Positions 8,408 through 16,534 of a DNA stretch of 64,000 nucleotides are shown piece by piece (position 1 is the stretch's first letter; every line of letters begins with the position of its first letter). A program made the translations under genes and the position numbers. The DNA comes from JALZKA01 sp963725035 (GTDB lineage: Bacteria; Actinomycetota; Thermoleophilia; Solirubrobacterales; 70-9): NCBI GenBank assembly GCA_963725035.1, contig CAVRWX010000018.1, positions 186,001-250,000 of the forward strand, given 5' to 3'. The notes beneath the pieces are model-generated. The model was not told where the DNA came from, searched no databases, and worked only from the letters and a program-made list of their open reading frames with translations.

Positions 8408-9277
8408 CTAGCTCTTCGAGCCGCCGAGGGGCAGCCGCTCGCGCAATCCGCCCTCGCGTGCGCCGTAGTAGTGGTAGTCCGAGCGGGTCGGTCGCGGCGT
8501 CCCGACGACGGTGAAGCCCGCGGGCTTGATCCCGTTCTCGGCCAGGAGCTCGCCGAGCTGGGCAAGCTTCGAGAGGGTCGTCTTGCCGATTTTTACCACC
8601 AGAAGGACGTCGTCCACGTAGCTGGCGAGCGGAAGCGCGTCGATCACGTCGGTGAGGGGCGGCGAGTCCACGATCACGTAGTCGGCGATCTCGCGGGCGT
8701 CATCGATCAACTGGCGCGCTGCGGGAAGGGCGAAGAGCTCCGAGATCCAACCACCCTCATAGTCGGCGAGGAGAAGGCCGAAGTTCGCGCCGAACTGCTC
8801 GGTTGTGACCAGGGCGTCTTCCAGGTCGATGCCCTCCATGAGGACGCTGACCATGCCATAGGTGGGCTTGACGTCCAGGGCGCGGCCGATCGACGGGCGG
8901 CGCAGATCTGACTCCATGAGGATCACGCTGTTGCCCGCCGTGGCTAGCGATGTCGCGAGGTTGACCGCGGTGGTTGTCTTGCCCTCCGACGGAGAGGAGC
9001 CGGTGACCAGGATCACGCGCGCCGAGTCGCCGTGGTTTCGCTTCTGCACCGCAAGGGTCCCGCGGAGAGTTCGGTACGCCTCCGAGGCGGCGGGGGACAG
9101 GGCGAGCGGATCGATCGGGTTGTCGGTCTTCTTTACCTCCCTGGGAATACGGGCCAGGATCGGCAGGCGGTAGAGCCGCCGGAGCTGCTCCTCGCGGCGA
9201 AGCCGCGGGTCGAGGACCTGGACGGCAAAGGCAGCGGCGATGCCAAGGATCGTCCCGGCAAAGAGTCCGCCGATCAC
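8408..9277 (-). CDS. Tyrosine autokinase domain of a Wzz/BY-kinase (3' part of a frame-interrupted gene)
   Basis: The frame read here begins at an internal GTG (9277) and encodes the second transmembrane segment (LFAGTILGIAAAFAVQVL) and then the kinase. Walker A GSSPSEGKT is at 93-101, Walker A' ILMESDLRRP near 119-128 and Walker B VIVDSPP at 201-207. A short Tyr cluster (YHYY) near the C-terminus is the expected autophosphorylation site. BY-kinases regulate polysaccharide chain length and export together with the polymerase, which is the next gene. The missing N-terminal half lies upstream in another frame (9294-10001), and joining the two gives a normal protein of about 530 residues. Without a new start or repair this part may not be made. 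Confidence 0.85.
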   Translation of the reverse strand: MIGGLFAGTILGIAAAFAVQVLDPRLRREEQLRRLYRLPILARIPREVKKTDNPIDPLALSPAASEAYRTLRGTLAVQKRNHGDSARVILVTGSSPSEGKTTTAVNLATSLATAGNSVILMESDLRRPSIGRALDVKPTYGMVSVLMEGIDLEDALVTTEQFGANFGLLLADYEGGWISELFALPAARQLIDDAREIADYVIVDSPPLTDVIDALPLASYVDDVLLVVKIGKTTLSKLAQLGELLAENGIKPAGFTVVGTPRPTRSDYHYYGAREGGLRERLPLGGSKS

Positions 9278-9293
9278 GCTCAGGACAGGCTTC

Positions 9294-10001
9294 GGGCGAG
9301 ATCGGGGCAGAGGGGGGCGTTGCCTCGGTCAGGATTGACATGGTGGGATCGGACACGCTCAGGTAGCCCTGCAAAGTGGTGAGCTGGGCGACGAGATCGT
9401 TTGCGTTCGCAGTGTCGCCGGCCTCCGCCAGCTGGGCTTCGAGCTGGGGGATCAAGTCCTCGATATAGGCGTGAAGCTCTTCGGTCTGCTCGACGATCGC
9501 CTGATTGGCGAATGCGTTGGAAATCTCGGCCGCCTCCTTCGGTGTCCCGGCGTCGCCTCGGACGACCACGATGTTCGACTGGGCAACCGGCTCGGCGGTG
9601 ACGCTGCCGAGGAGAGCCTCGGCGCTGAGCGGAGAGTCGAGTTCCTCCTTCACGCGCTCCGCTACTTCGATATTGGTGACGAGCCGCGAGGCCGTCTCGA
9701 CGTCGCGTGTCGGGTCCGCCGACTGTCTCAGCAGGGGGAGTGACGCGACTACGCCAGTCTGCTGATCGGGTGCAGGGGTGATCCGAAGCTCGGTCGCGCC
9801 GCGGTACACCTCGGCCGCCGTCATCACGTAGAGGATCGCGATCCCGGTTGTGATCACGATCGTCGCAATGACGATCCAGATGCGCTCGCGCAGCGTCGAG
9901 ACGTAGCGCTTGAGGCCCTCCTGCTCGACCGGAGGTTTCATCCACTCGGCGCCGCTGACAGTCCCGCGCGAACGATCCCCCGATCCGTTGGTCGTCTCCA
10001 T
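9294..10001 (-). pseudogene. Wzz chain-length determinant domain, 5' part of the interrupted Wzz/BY-kinase gene
   Basis: ATG 10001 opens a frame with a cytoplasmic N-terminus, a transmembrane helix (IWIVIATIVITTGIAILYVM) and the extracytoplasmic Wzz domain, ending near TPPSAPISP. This is the usual Pro-rich element before the second helix. The frame then leaves sense at 9293-9296 and runs on to a stop at 8757 as nonsense. Dropping one base from GGG 9294-9296 (or C9293) restores ...ISPKPVLSVIGGLF, which continues directly into the kinase frame. So this is one Wzc-like gene carrying a +1 indel, either a real lesion or a homopolymer error. Confidence 0.8.
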
Positions 10002-10104
10002 ATGCCTGGATTCTGGCAGGCGGGGCGCTGCCTTTCTGCTGCAACATCCACTGCTGCACGAGTGATCGCACCTAGCGGGTCGTAAACGACAGCCTGGGCC
10101 CGGC

Positions 10105-10836
10105 CTAGGGGTCCTGCCAGATCCTCTCGCCGGAGCCGAAGAGGCTGATCTCCTTCAGCTTCGCAAATGTGATGATGCGCTGCGCCGCTGAGTAGAGCGG
10201 GTGGCAGGCGCTCAGGACCAGGCGCTCGTAGCCGACGTTTCGGACCACGCCGATCTCGGTGGGCTCGACGATGTCGACCTTCTGCACCTCGTACGTGAAC
10301 GTCGCGTACGGCATCTCGAGCGTGATCTCGTCGCCCGGCTCGAGCTCGTTCGTCTTTCGGAAGGGCGCCTTGTAGGTCGTTCTGTGACCAGCGATCCCGA
10401 CCGTCCTTCCCTGTCCGGGAAAGGCTGAGCCGTCGCCCTGGCGGCGGGTGTCCTCGTCGTCCGAGGCGGTGTAGTGGCCAGGGCCGATCTGAAGCGTCGC
10501 CGTGTCCGTTCCTTCGACGACGACGATGTCCACGTCGATAGCGGGGATCTTGATCCTGCCGATCGCCTTGCCCGTCTCGACCCGATCCTCGAAGCGGTCG
10601 GCCAGGATCGCCACCCGCTCCTCGAGGCTGGACGCGCCCCGCGCGGCCTCGATGTCCGCGGCCTCCGGGAACTCCTCCTGCAACTCCCTGAGCTCGTCCT
10701 CCGCCTGGTTCTGCTTGACGGTCGCGTAGATGTTCGAGAGCGGCTCTTCCCACGCGAGGGTCAGCCCTACATCAAGGGCGATGACGAGGCCGGCGGTGAT
10801 GAGCGCCGTGGCGAGGATCCGAAGTAGGCGGTTCAC
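10105..10836 (-). CDS. Sortase (class D/E-like)
   Basis: 243 residues. It has an N-terminal signal-anchor (ILATALITAGLVIALDVGLTLAW), a coiled linker, and a C-terminal sortase barrel starting at IGRIKIPAIDVDIVVVEG. Catalytic His151 (GIAGHRTTY), Cys211 (LSACHP) and Arg220 (AAQRII) are all present. Sortases cleave a C-terminal sorting signal and attach the protein to the cell wall or to a pilus. Two proteins in this window (22870 and 34690) carry LPFTG signals and are plausible substrates. GTG start. It is 103 bp from the Wzz gene and may or may not share its transcript. The class is uncertain: the TLxTC-type motif here reads LSACHP. Confidence 0.85.
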   Translation of the reverse strand: MNRLLRILATALITAGLVIALDVGLTLAWEEPLSNIYATVKQNQAEDELRELQEEFPEAADIEAARGASSLEERVAILADRFEDRVETGKAIGRIKIPAIDVDIVVVEGTDTATLQIGPGHYTASDDEDTRRQGDGSAFPGQGRTVGIAGHRTTYKAPFRKTNELEPGDEITLEMPYATFTYEVQKVDIVEPTEIGVVRNVGYERLVLSACHPLYSAAQRIITFAKLKEISLFGSGERIWQDP

Positions 10837-10994
10837 TGACCGCCAATGATCGCGTAGTGGCCGCTAAGCGCGTGCCGACGGTGTCCGACGTGGCGCGCTT
10901 GAACCGCCCGTCGAGATCTTTGGGCGGGGGGCGCTTCCGCACAGATGCGGCTCGAATACCGCCAGCCCGATCATGCCAGACTCTCGCCTCAGCC

Positions 10995-12272
10995 ATGAGT
11001 GACGAGAGCGCCTCAGCCCCACGCATCGCCTCCTACCAGGCCGACCCGGCCAAGGTCGGGCGCGTGCTGCTGCTCTATTCGGGCGGCCTCGACACCTCGG
11101 TCATGCTCCACTGGATCCAGGCCCGCTACGGCGCTGAGATCGTGACCCTGACCGTCGATCTCGGCCAGCCGGGCGAGGACTGGGAGGTCGTCGTGGGTAA
11201 GGCCAAGCAGCTGGGCGCGATCGACGCGATCCGCGCCGACGCGCGCGAGGATTTCGCCCGCGAGTACGTCCTGCCGGCGATCCGCGCGAACGCGCTCTAC
11301 GGCGGGGGCTACCCGCTCTTCACCGCGCTCGCTCGCCCGCTGATCGCAAAGCTCGCGGTCGATCACGCGCGCGAGACGGGGTGTGACACGATCGCCCACG
11401 GCTGCACGGGCAAGGGCAACGACCAGGTCCGCATCGACGGCACGATCGCCGCGCTCGCCCCAGAGCTGAAGGTGCTCGCCCCCGTTCGCGAGTGGGCGAT
11501 GGGCCGCGAGGAGGAGATCGCGTACGCGAACGAGCACGGCATCCCGGTCAAGGGCTCGAACGAGGGCCCGCCGTACTCGATCGACGACAACCTGTGGGGC
11601 CGCTCTTCCGAAGGTCGCGAGATCGAAACGCTCGACACGCCGCCTGAGGACGAGGTCTTCCAACTTGTGACGCACCCGCGCGATGCGCCCGACGAGGCGC
11701 AGCGACTGGTCGTGGGTTTCGAGAAGGGCGTGCCGGTATCGCTCGACGGCGAGCACCTCGAGCCCGTCGAGCTAATCGAGCGTGCGGCCGAGATCGGCTG
11801 CCGGCATGGCGTCGGCATCGTCGACCACATCGAAGACCGGATCGTTGGCCTCAAGGTCCGCGACATCTACGAGGTGCCGGCGGCTGCGATCCTCCTGACC
11901 GCGCATCAGGACCTGGAAAAGCTCGTCTCGACGATCCACCAGAACGAGCACAAGCACGTGCTCGACCGAAAGTGGGCCTACCTCGTGTACGCGGGACTCT
12001 GGCTCGACCCCCTCCGTCACGACCTGGACGCCTACATGCGTTCGGCCAACGAACACGTCACGGGCGAGATCACGGTCGAGCTCTACAAGGGCTCGGTCCG
12101 CGTCGTCTCCCGCTCGAGCCCGTTCGCCCTCTACGACGAGTCGCTCGCGAGCTTCGGCGAGTCGGGCGGCGAGTTCTCACAGGCCGCGAGCCCCGGCTTC
12201 ATCGAACTCCACACTTTGCAGAGCCGCATGGCACATCGGATTCGCGAGCACAAGGAAGGGAAGGAGAACTAG
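10995..12272 (+). CDS. argG: Argininosuccinate synthase
   Basis: 425 residues from ATG 10995. The frame extends further upstream but without family similarity. The ATP-binding loop YSGGLDTS (residues 28-35) is intact, and the family motifs HGCTGKGNDQVR, EWAMGREEEI and GSNEGPPYSIDDNLWGRS follow in order. It joins citrulline and aspartate with ATP to make argininosuccinate, the penultimate step of arginine synthesis. No other arg genes are next to it. A 50-residue membrane protein gene begins 3 bp after its stop. No Shine-Dalgarno is evident and no arginine operator was recognised upstream. Confidence 0.95.
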   Translation: MSDESASAPRIASYQADPAKVGRVLLLYSGGLDTSVMLHWIQARYGAEIVTLTVDLGQPGEDWEVVVGKAKQLGAIDAIRADAREDFAREYVLPAIRANALYGGGYPLFTALARPLIAKLAVDHARETGCDTIAHGCTGKGNDQVRIDGTIAALAPELKVLAPVREWAMGREEEIAYANEHGIPVKGSNEGPPYSIDDNLWGRSSEGREIETLDTPPEDEVFQLVTHPRDAPDEAQRLVVGFEKGVPVSLDGEHLEPVELIERAAEIGCRHGVGIVDHIEDRIVGLKVRDIYEVPAAAILLTAHQDLEKLVSTIHQNEHKHVLDRKWAYLVYAGLWLDPLRHDLDAYMRSANEHVTGEITVELYKGSVRVVSRSSPFALYDESLASFGESGGEFSQAASPGFIELHTLQSRMAHRIREHKEGKEN

Positions 12273-12275
12273 GAC

Positions 12276-12428
12276 ATGTCAGTCATCTACGAGCTCATCG
12301 GCCGCTTTGTCGTACAGGCCTTTTGGTGGCGCTTCGGCCGCCAGATCCAGATCGCGGGCGCGGTCGCGCTCGTCGCGGCAGGTGCCGCTGGCTACCTCCT
12401 CAGCCGCAAGGCACCGCCGGAGGGCTGA
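12276..12428 (+). CDS. Small single-pass membrane protein, unknown function
   Basis: A 50-residue frame starting at ATG 12276, 3 bp after the argG stop. The purine-rich AAGGGAAGGAG shortly upstream, inside the end of argG, makes a good ribosome binding site. The product has an amphipathic N-terminal segment (ELIGRFVVQAFWWRFGRQ) and one hydrophobic helix (IAGAVALVAAGAAGYLL) with a basic, Pro-rich tail. The tight spacing implies co-translation with ArgG. Its last 37 bp overlap the 3' end of the convergent delta-60 repeat gene. Function unknown. Confidence 0.6.
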   Translation: MSVIYELIGRFVVQAFWWRFGRQIQIAGAVALVAAGAAGYLLSRKAPPEG

Positions 12429-13720
12429 GCCCGACTGCAGCGCGGGCGCCAGCGGGCGATCGCCGCAACGGGGCCAGCCTCGGTCTGCCCGGTGCCGACG
12501 ATGATGATCCGCTTCGACTCCGAGAGCAGTGTCGTGTGGGGAGCGAACGCGCTCAGGCCGTCCGAGGCGCCGAACTCGGCGCTCGTCGTCTTCGAAGCGA
12601 ACCTTTCGCTGAAGGTGCCGCTTGCGGAGAAGCGGGACGGCTCGAGGCGAAGGGTCGGCTCGCGTGGCTGGGTGAGCGAGTTCATGAATGCGCCGCTCTG
12701 GGCGAACGCCGGATACGAGACGAAGAGGTTGTCGACGCCGAGGTCCGCGGTTTCCGCGCGCCCGTCGTCACCGAACGACTCGTCGAGCGACCCATCCGGA
12801 CGGAGACGCACGAAGGACGCTCTCGAGGGTGGAGCTCCCCACCCTGAGACCAGGAACCCGCCCTCCGGCGCGACCGCGATCGAAAACACGTCGTTGACGC
12901 CGCAGCCGGCGACGAGAGCCTCTTCTTCGAAGTCCTTGGCACCGGGCGCCAGCGAGAGGATCGAGCTTCCCCCGTCGCATGGACTGCCGGTATGCGTCGA
13001 GTCCACGGTCTGCACGACGGTCCCGGAGTCTCCCACTGCAAGCTCGTCGGGGAAGTAGTAGTGGCAGCCCTCCATCGGAATGCACTGGCTTATAGGCTGA
13101 CCCCCTGGCTCAAAGCCGGGCACCTCGTTGCCTAGAAAGTCGTACAGGTGCGTCGAGAGCTGGTCGTCCAAGCGGGTTGCGACGGCGCCGCCTTCCGGTG
13201 TGAGCCCTGCGGCGCCGGCCGAGCCGTCGAACCAGACCGCCCCCGTCTCCGCCCCGTTCGCGTCGAAGTCGATCCGCAGATACTTGTTCGCGCCCGCCTC
13301 GACCAGCGCGAGGGCCCGGACCGAGCCATCCGGCAAGACCTCGATCTCGACGTCGAGAGTCCCTTTTAGCGAGCCTTCGTGGGACTCGCCGTCGCCCCCG
13401 AAGGACGGATCGAGCGTGCCGTCTTCCAAAAGACGCGCCACCGAGGGCTGACCGAAGCGGATGCCGCCGATGACGATCCTGCCCTGGCGGTCGAGGGCCG
13501 CGTCCGTGACCTCCACTGGGAGCGAGGTGGAAAGCGTCCCGTCGCCGCCCAGGGAAACGTCGACGTCTGCACCCGGCTTCTTTGCCTGGACGATCGGCGC
13601 GAGCGCTGCCAGCGTGACGCCCGCGACAACGCACGCATAAGCCAGCCTCGCTGTGCGCCATCCCGCAGACACGCCAAAGAGACTGGCAAAGCGGGTCGGC
13701 CGCACTTGCTGCTCAGGCAT
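12392..13720 (-). CDS. Secreted delta-60 repeat protein
   Basis: 442 residues with an N-terminal hydrophobic export signal (ARLAYACVVAGVTLAALAPIVQA). The delta-60 hallmark, a DGTLDxSFGxDG-type turn, appears as DGTLDPSFGGDG and DGSLDESFGDDG, with decayed copies between (for example SLGGDGTLS). Such repeats are predicted to form beta-propeller-like blades and are frequent in Thermoleophilia secreted proteins. The protein has several Cys (QCIPMEGC, SPCDGG, AGCG), suggesting disulfides. No catalytic motif was seen, and the biological role is unknown. Confidence 0.75.
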   Translation of the reverse strand: MPEQQVRPTRFASLFGVSAGWRTARLAYACVVAGVTLAALAPIVQAKKPGADVDVSLGGDGTLSTSLPVEVTDAALDRQGRIVIGGIRFGQPSVARLLEDGTLDPSFGGDGESHEGSLKGTLDVEIEVLPDGSVRALALVEAGANKYLRIDFDANGAETGAVWFDGSAGAAGLTPEGGAVATRLDDQLSTHLYDFLGNEVPGFEPGGQPISQCIPMEGCHYYFPDELAVGDSGTVVQTVDSTHTGSPCDGGSSILSLAPGAKDFEEEALVAGCGVNDVFSIAVAPEGGFLVSGWGAPPSRASFVRLRPDGSLDESFGDDGRAETADLGVDNLFVSYPAFAQSGAFMNSLTQPREPTLRLEPSRFSASGTFSERFASKTTSAEFGASDGLSAFAPHTTLLSESKRIIIVGTGQTEAGPVAAIARWRPRCSRAQPSGGALRLRR

Positions 13721-13856
13721 GAATCGCTGTCGGATCTACCTGCAACCGTGGAGCGCGTTACCACGAGGCGGGGAGGGTACTAACCAGGCACGCGACGCGA
13801 CGCGTGGGGCCGCTGCAAGATCTCACCCGGATTATGTACCCACCCTGAGCAAATCG

Positions 13857-13884
13857 TTGGCAAACGCTAACGAATCGCTAGCAT
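13857..13884 (+). promoter_or_regulatory. Promoter of the Rpf-like gene
   Basis: TTGGCA at 13857-13862 and TAGCAT at 13879-13884 are separated by 16 bp, a normal sigma-70-type promoter geometry. The predicted transcription start is only a few bases before GTG 13895, so the mRNA would have almost no 5' leader. Confidence 0.5.
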
Positions 13885-13894
13885 TGCCCGCTTC

Positions 13895-14950
13895 GTGTCT
13901 TCGGGCCGCCCTGACATCTTCGCGCGCGTCGGATCGATGCGTGCATACAAGCCAAGCCTCGCGGCTCGCGCTGTGTTCGTCCTCGCGTGTGGCGTTGCCC
14001 TGGTCATCCCAATCGCGAGGGCCGGCGCCGAGACGATCGAGGGCCTCGAGGGAAAGATCGCCGACGCCCGCAACGAGGCGGAGTCGCTCAACGACCAGAT
14101 TGAAAGCGACATCGTCGCCCTGGCCGAGGCGCGAAACGAGGCGGAACGTGCGGCCGGAGAAGAGTCCGAGTTGAGCCAGGTCCTTGCCGAGGGCCAGGAG
14201 CGCTCCGCGGCGCTCGCACGAAAGCTTGACGCTGCCGAGGCTGAGCTCGCCGCGACGCAGGAGCGACTGGAGCGCGCCCAGGCCGTCTTGGCGCAGCGCC
14301 TCGTCGAGATCTACAAGTCGAGTGGGATGAACGAGGTCGACGTCCTCCTCGATTCCGAGGGCTTCGAGGACCTTGCGACCCGGGCCGAGTTGCTCGGCCG
14401 CATCCAGGACGCCGACCGCGCCATGGCCGAACGGGTGCGCGAGCTCAAGGCGGACGTGGAGGACCAGGTCGCACGAGTCGGCCGGGCCAAGGAGCGCTCC
14501 GACGAGCTCAACGCCGAAGTCGAGGCTGCGCGCGACGAGATCGCCGCGGCCCGCGCCGCCGCGGAGGCCCGCGCCGCTCAGCTCCAGGACGCTCGCGCCG
14601 CTCAGGCCGCGTCGGTCGAACAACTCGAGGGACAGATGAGCGACTGGACCGAGGAGGTCCAGAGGCTCGAGGACGTCTCCGAAGAGGAGGCCACAGAAGA
14701 GGTCGCCAACTGGAACAACTTCGGCCCGTGGGCCATCCCCGAGGCAATCGTCATGTGCGAGTCCGGCGGCAACTTCCAGGCGCTCAACGCCTCATCAGGG
14801 GCCGGCGGCGCCTACCAGATTCTTCCCTCGACCTGGGCGGCCTACGGCGGCAAGGGGCTGCCGCACCAGGCGCCTCCGGCCGAGCAGCACCGGATCGCGG
14901 CGATGATCTGGGCCGACTCGGGCCCCGCCGCATGGGTCTGCGCGGGCTAG
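13895..14950 (+). CDS. Exported coiled-coil protein with Rpf/lytic-transglycosylase domain
   Basis: 351 residues. A signal peptide (core AVFVLACGVALVIPIARAGA) is followed by about 200 residues of Ala/Glu-rich coiled coil resembling the PcsB/NlpC-associated N-terminal module. The C-terminal domain of about 75 residues contains IVMCESGGNFQALN, then GAYQILPSTWAAYGG and AAWVCAG. The Glu in CESGG matches the catalytic Glu of resuscitation-promoting factors. Predicted peptidoglycan cleavage during growth or division. GTG 13895 fits the promoter just upstream, and ATG 13937 is an alternative start that still keeps the signal peptide. The stop shares a CTAG with the convergent MFS gene. Confidence 0.8.
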   Translation: MSSGRPDIFARVGSMRAYKPSLAARAVFVLACGVALVIPIARAGAETIEGLEGKIADARNEAESLNDQIESDIVALAEARNEAERAAGEESELSQVLAEGQERSAALARKLDAAEAELAATQERLERAQAVLAQRLVEIYKSSGMNEVDVLLDSEGFEDLATRAELLGRIQDADRAMAERVRELKADVEDQVARVGRAKERSDELNAEVEAARDEIAAARAAAEARAAQLQDARAAQAASVEQLEGQMSDWTEEVQRLEDVSEEEATEEVANWNNFGPWAIPEAIVMCESGGNFQALNASSGAGGAYQILPSTWAAYGGKGLPHQAPPAEQHRIAAMIWADSGPAAWVCAG

Positions 14951-16290
14951 CGCCCGCGTCCCGGCCGCTTCAGGTTGAACTCGAGTTCCTTCGAGTCGTC
15001 TCCGGCGGCCACCGACAGCGCACGCGCCTGCCTCAGGCGCGCCTCCTCGCTCCAGCGCGAGCCGCGCAGGACTGCGACCGCGACCGCGAGGACGGCCATG
15101 ACCCCGAATCCTGCGACCGCGAAGCTCGCGCGCGGCGATGCGATCGCGGCGATCGCGCCGCCCAGGAGGAAGCCGATGCCTGAGAGTCCGCTCGCGAGCG
15201 ATTCGAGAAGGCCGATGACCCGTGCCTGGTAGGCCTTGGCCGTGAACTCCTGAATCGCTGTGATGACGGCGACCCACTGGACGCCGTTGCCCGCGCCGCC
15301 GACGACCGAGGCGATGCAGGCGACGAGGAGACTCGGCGCAATGGCCGTGCCCAGATACGCGAGCCCGATCGCCGCCGTGCCGCCGATCAGGAGCGACGCA
15401 AGCGACGCGCCCCGGAAGCCGGAGAAGAGCAAGCTGCCGATCACCATCCCTGCGCCCCAGGAAGCGAGCATGAGCCCGTAGCCCAGGTCGCCGGCGTCAA
15501 GCGTGTCCTTGGCGAAGGCGACCTCGATGGGGAGGACGAGGGCGAAGAAGATGAAGGCGATCGACTCCGCGGCGATGAGTCGTCGCAAGACGGGGCGCTC
15601 GCGAACGTAGGTAAAGCCGAGCCGGAGCCGCGCCGTCCACGTGACCTTGTCGTCGGGGTCGTCGCCCGCGGTGCGGGAAAGGACGCTCGTCGTCGCGAGC
15701 AGGATCGCCACGGCCACGAACGACGCTGCGTCCGCGAGGAGCGCGACCTGGACGCCTGCGGTCGCGACGAGGACGCCGGCGAGCGCCGGGCCGGCGGCGG
15801 CACCCGCGGTGAAGCCGACGTTCAAGATGCCGTTGCCCTCGCGCAGGAGCCCCGCCGGCTCGAGGATCGTTCCGGCCGCCGCGCGCGAGCGCGCGCGCGC
15901 GGCGGTCGCCAAGGTGCCGTCGATGGCGGCGATGCCGAGCACCGCCGCCAATAGAAACGTCTCGCTGGTCGCGAGTACCGCGAGCGCGCAGAACGCGACG
16001 GCCTCGGCCGCGTAAAGCGTCGCGAGAGCGCGGCGATGGCTCCAGGCGTCGATTCGTGCGATGAGGAGCGGCGTCGTCAGCGCGGGCACGAATTGCATCG
16101 CGACGAACAGGCCCGCGGTCGCGATCGGGCTGTCGGTCAACTCGAAGACCAGGATCGCGAGGGCGATCTCTCCGAGCCAGTTGCCGAGCTCGTTCGTGAA
16201 GTAGGCGCCGGCCAGGCGCTTGAAGCCGGGCAGGGAGAGGGGCGTGAGCGGCCCGCCTGCGGGTTTCACGGTCTGCACTCGAATTCCCAA
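14947..16290 (-). CDS. MFS transporter (EntS-like drug/siderophore exporter family)
   Basis: About 447 residues with some 11-12 transmembrane helices. The opening FKRLAGAYFTNELGNWLGEIALAILVFELTDSP matches MFS_3 exporters, and the loop after TM2 holds RIDAWSHRR, the MFS motif-A position. Substrate unknown. The frame opens at TTG 16290, but GTG 16278 or 16269 may be used, because a decameric repeat array (16288-16337) overlaps the TTG. The array suggests tight transcriptional control by a nearby DNA-binding protein. Confidence 0.8.
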   Translation of the reverse strand: MGIRVQTVKPAGGPLTPLSLPGFKRLAGAYFTNELGNWLGEIALAILVFELTDSPIATAGLFVAMQFVPALTTPLLIARIDAWSHRRALATLYAAEAVAFCALAVLATSETFLLAAVLGIAAIDGTLATAARARSRAAAGTILEPAGLLREGNGILNVGFTAGAAAGPALAGVLVATAGVQVALLADAASFVAVAILLATTSVLSRTAGDDPDDKVTWTARLRLGFTYVRERPVLRRLIAAESIAFIFFALVLPIEVAFAKDTLDAGDLGYGLMLASWGAGMVIGSLLFSGFRGASLASLLIGGTAAIGLAYLGTAIAPSLLVACIASVVGGAGNGVQWVAVITAIQEFTAKAYQARVIGLLESLASGLSGIGFLLGGAIAAIASPRASFAVAGFGVMAVLAVAVAVLRGSRWSEEARLRQARALSVAAGDDSKELEFNLKRPGRGR

Positions 16291-16337
16291 GTTTCAGTAA
16301 GTTGAGACAAGTACTTGCAGGTTTGCGCAAGTTCTGT
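16288..16337. promoter_or_regulatory. Five tandem 10-bp repeats (CAAGTT-type) upstream of the MFS gene
   Basis: Consecutive decamers starting at 16288, 16298, 16308, 16318 and 16328 all fit [CT]A[AG]GT[TA]NNNN. The third (CAAGTACTTG) is itself a palindrome, and ACTTGC 16313-16318 pairs with GCAAGT 16327-16332. A 10-bp period puts all copies on one face of the helix, as expected for cooperative protein binding. Inferred to be the operator controlling the exporter. Confidence 0.5.
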
Positions 16338-16534
16338 CATTCTCTCACGCCCACAGGCGAGCCGGGCGAATCCGCCCGCTGCCAGGGGGCTCGAAAAGGG
16401 GTGAAACACATGGGCATTCGTCGCGGCTAAGGCAAAGAAGTTCGACCGGCGCGCTTTGTGCGCGACGGCTTAGGGCGTCCTTCGACGCCTGCTCAGTAGC
16501 CCCTGCCGGGGCTCGTGGTCGTTGAGGAGCTAGA

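Noticed and set aside
16339..16440. Possible riboswitch (CACGCC...GGGCGAATCCGCCC hairpin, then GGGGTGAA and GGCTAAGG)
   Set aside because: It resembles parts of cyclic-dinucleotide riboswitches, but the conserved blocks are incomplete and no plus-strand gene follows. A covariance-model (Infernal/Rfam) search would decide.
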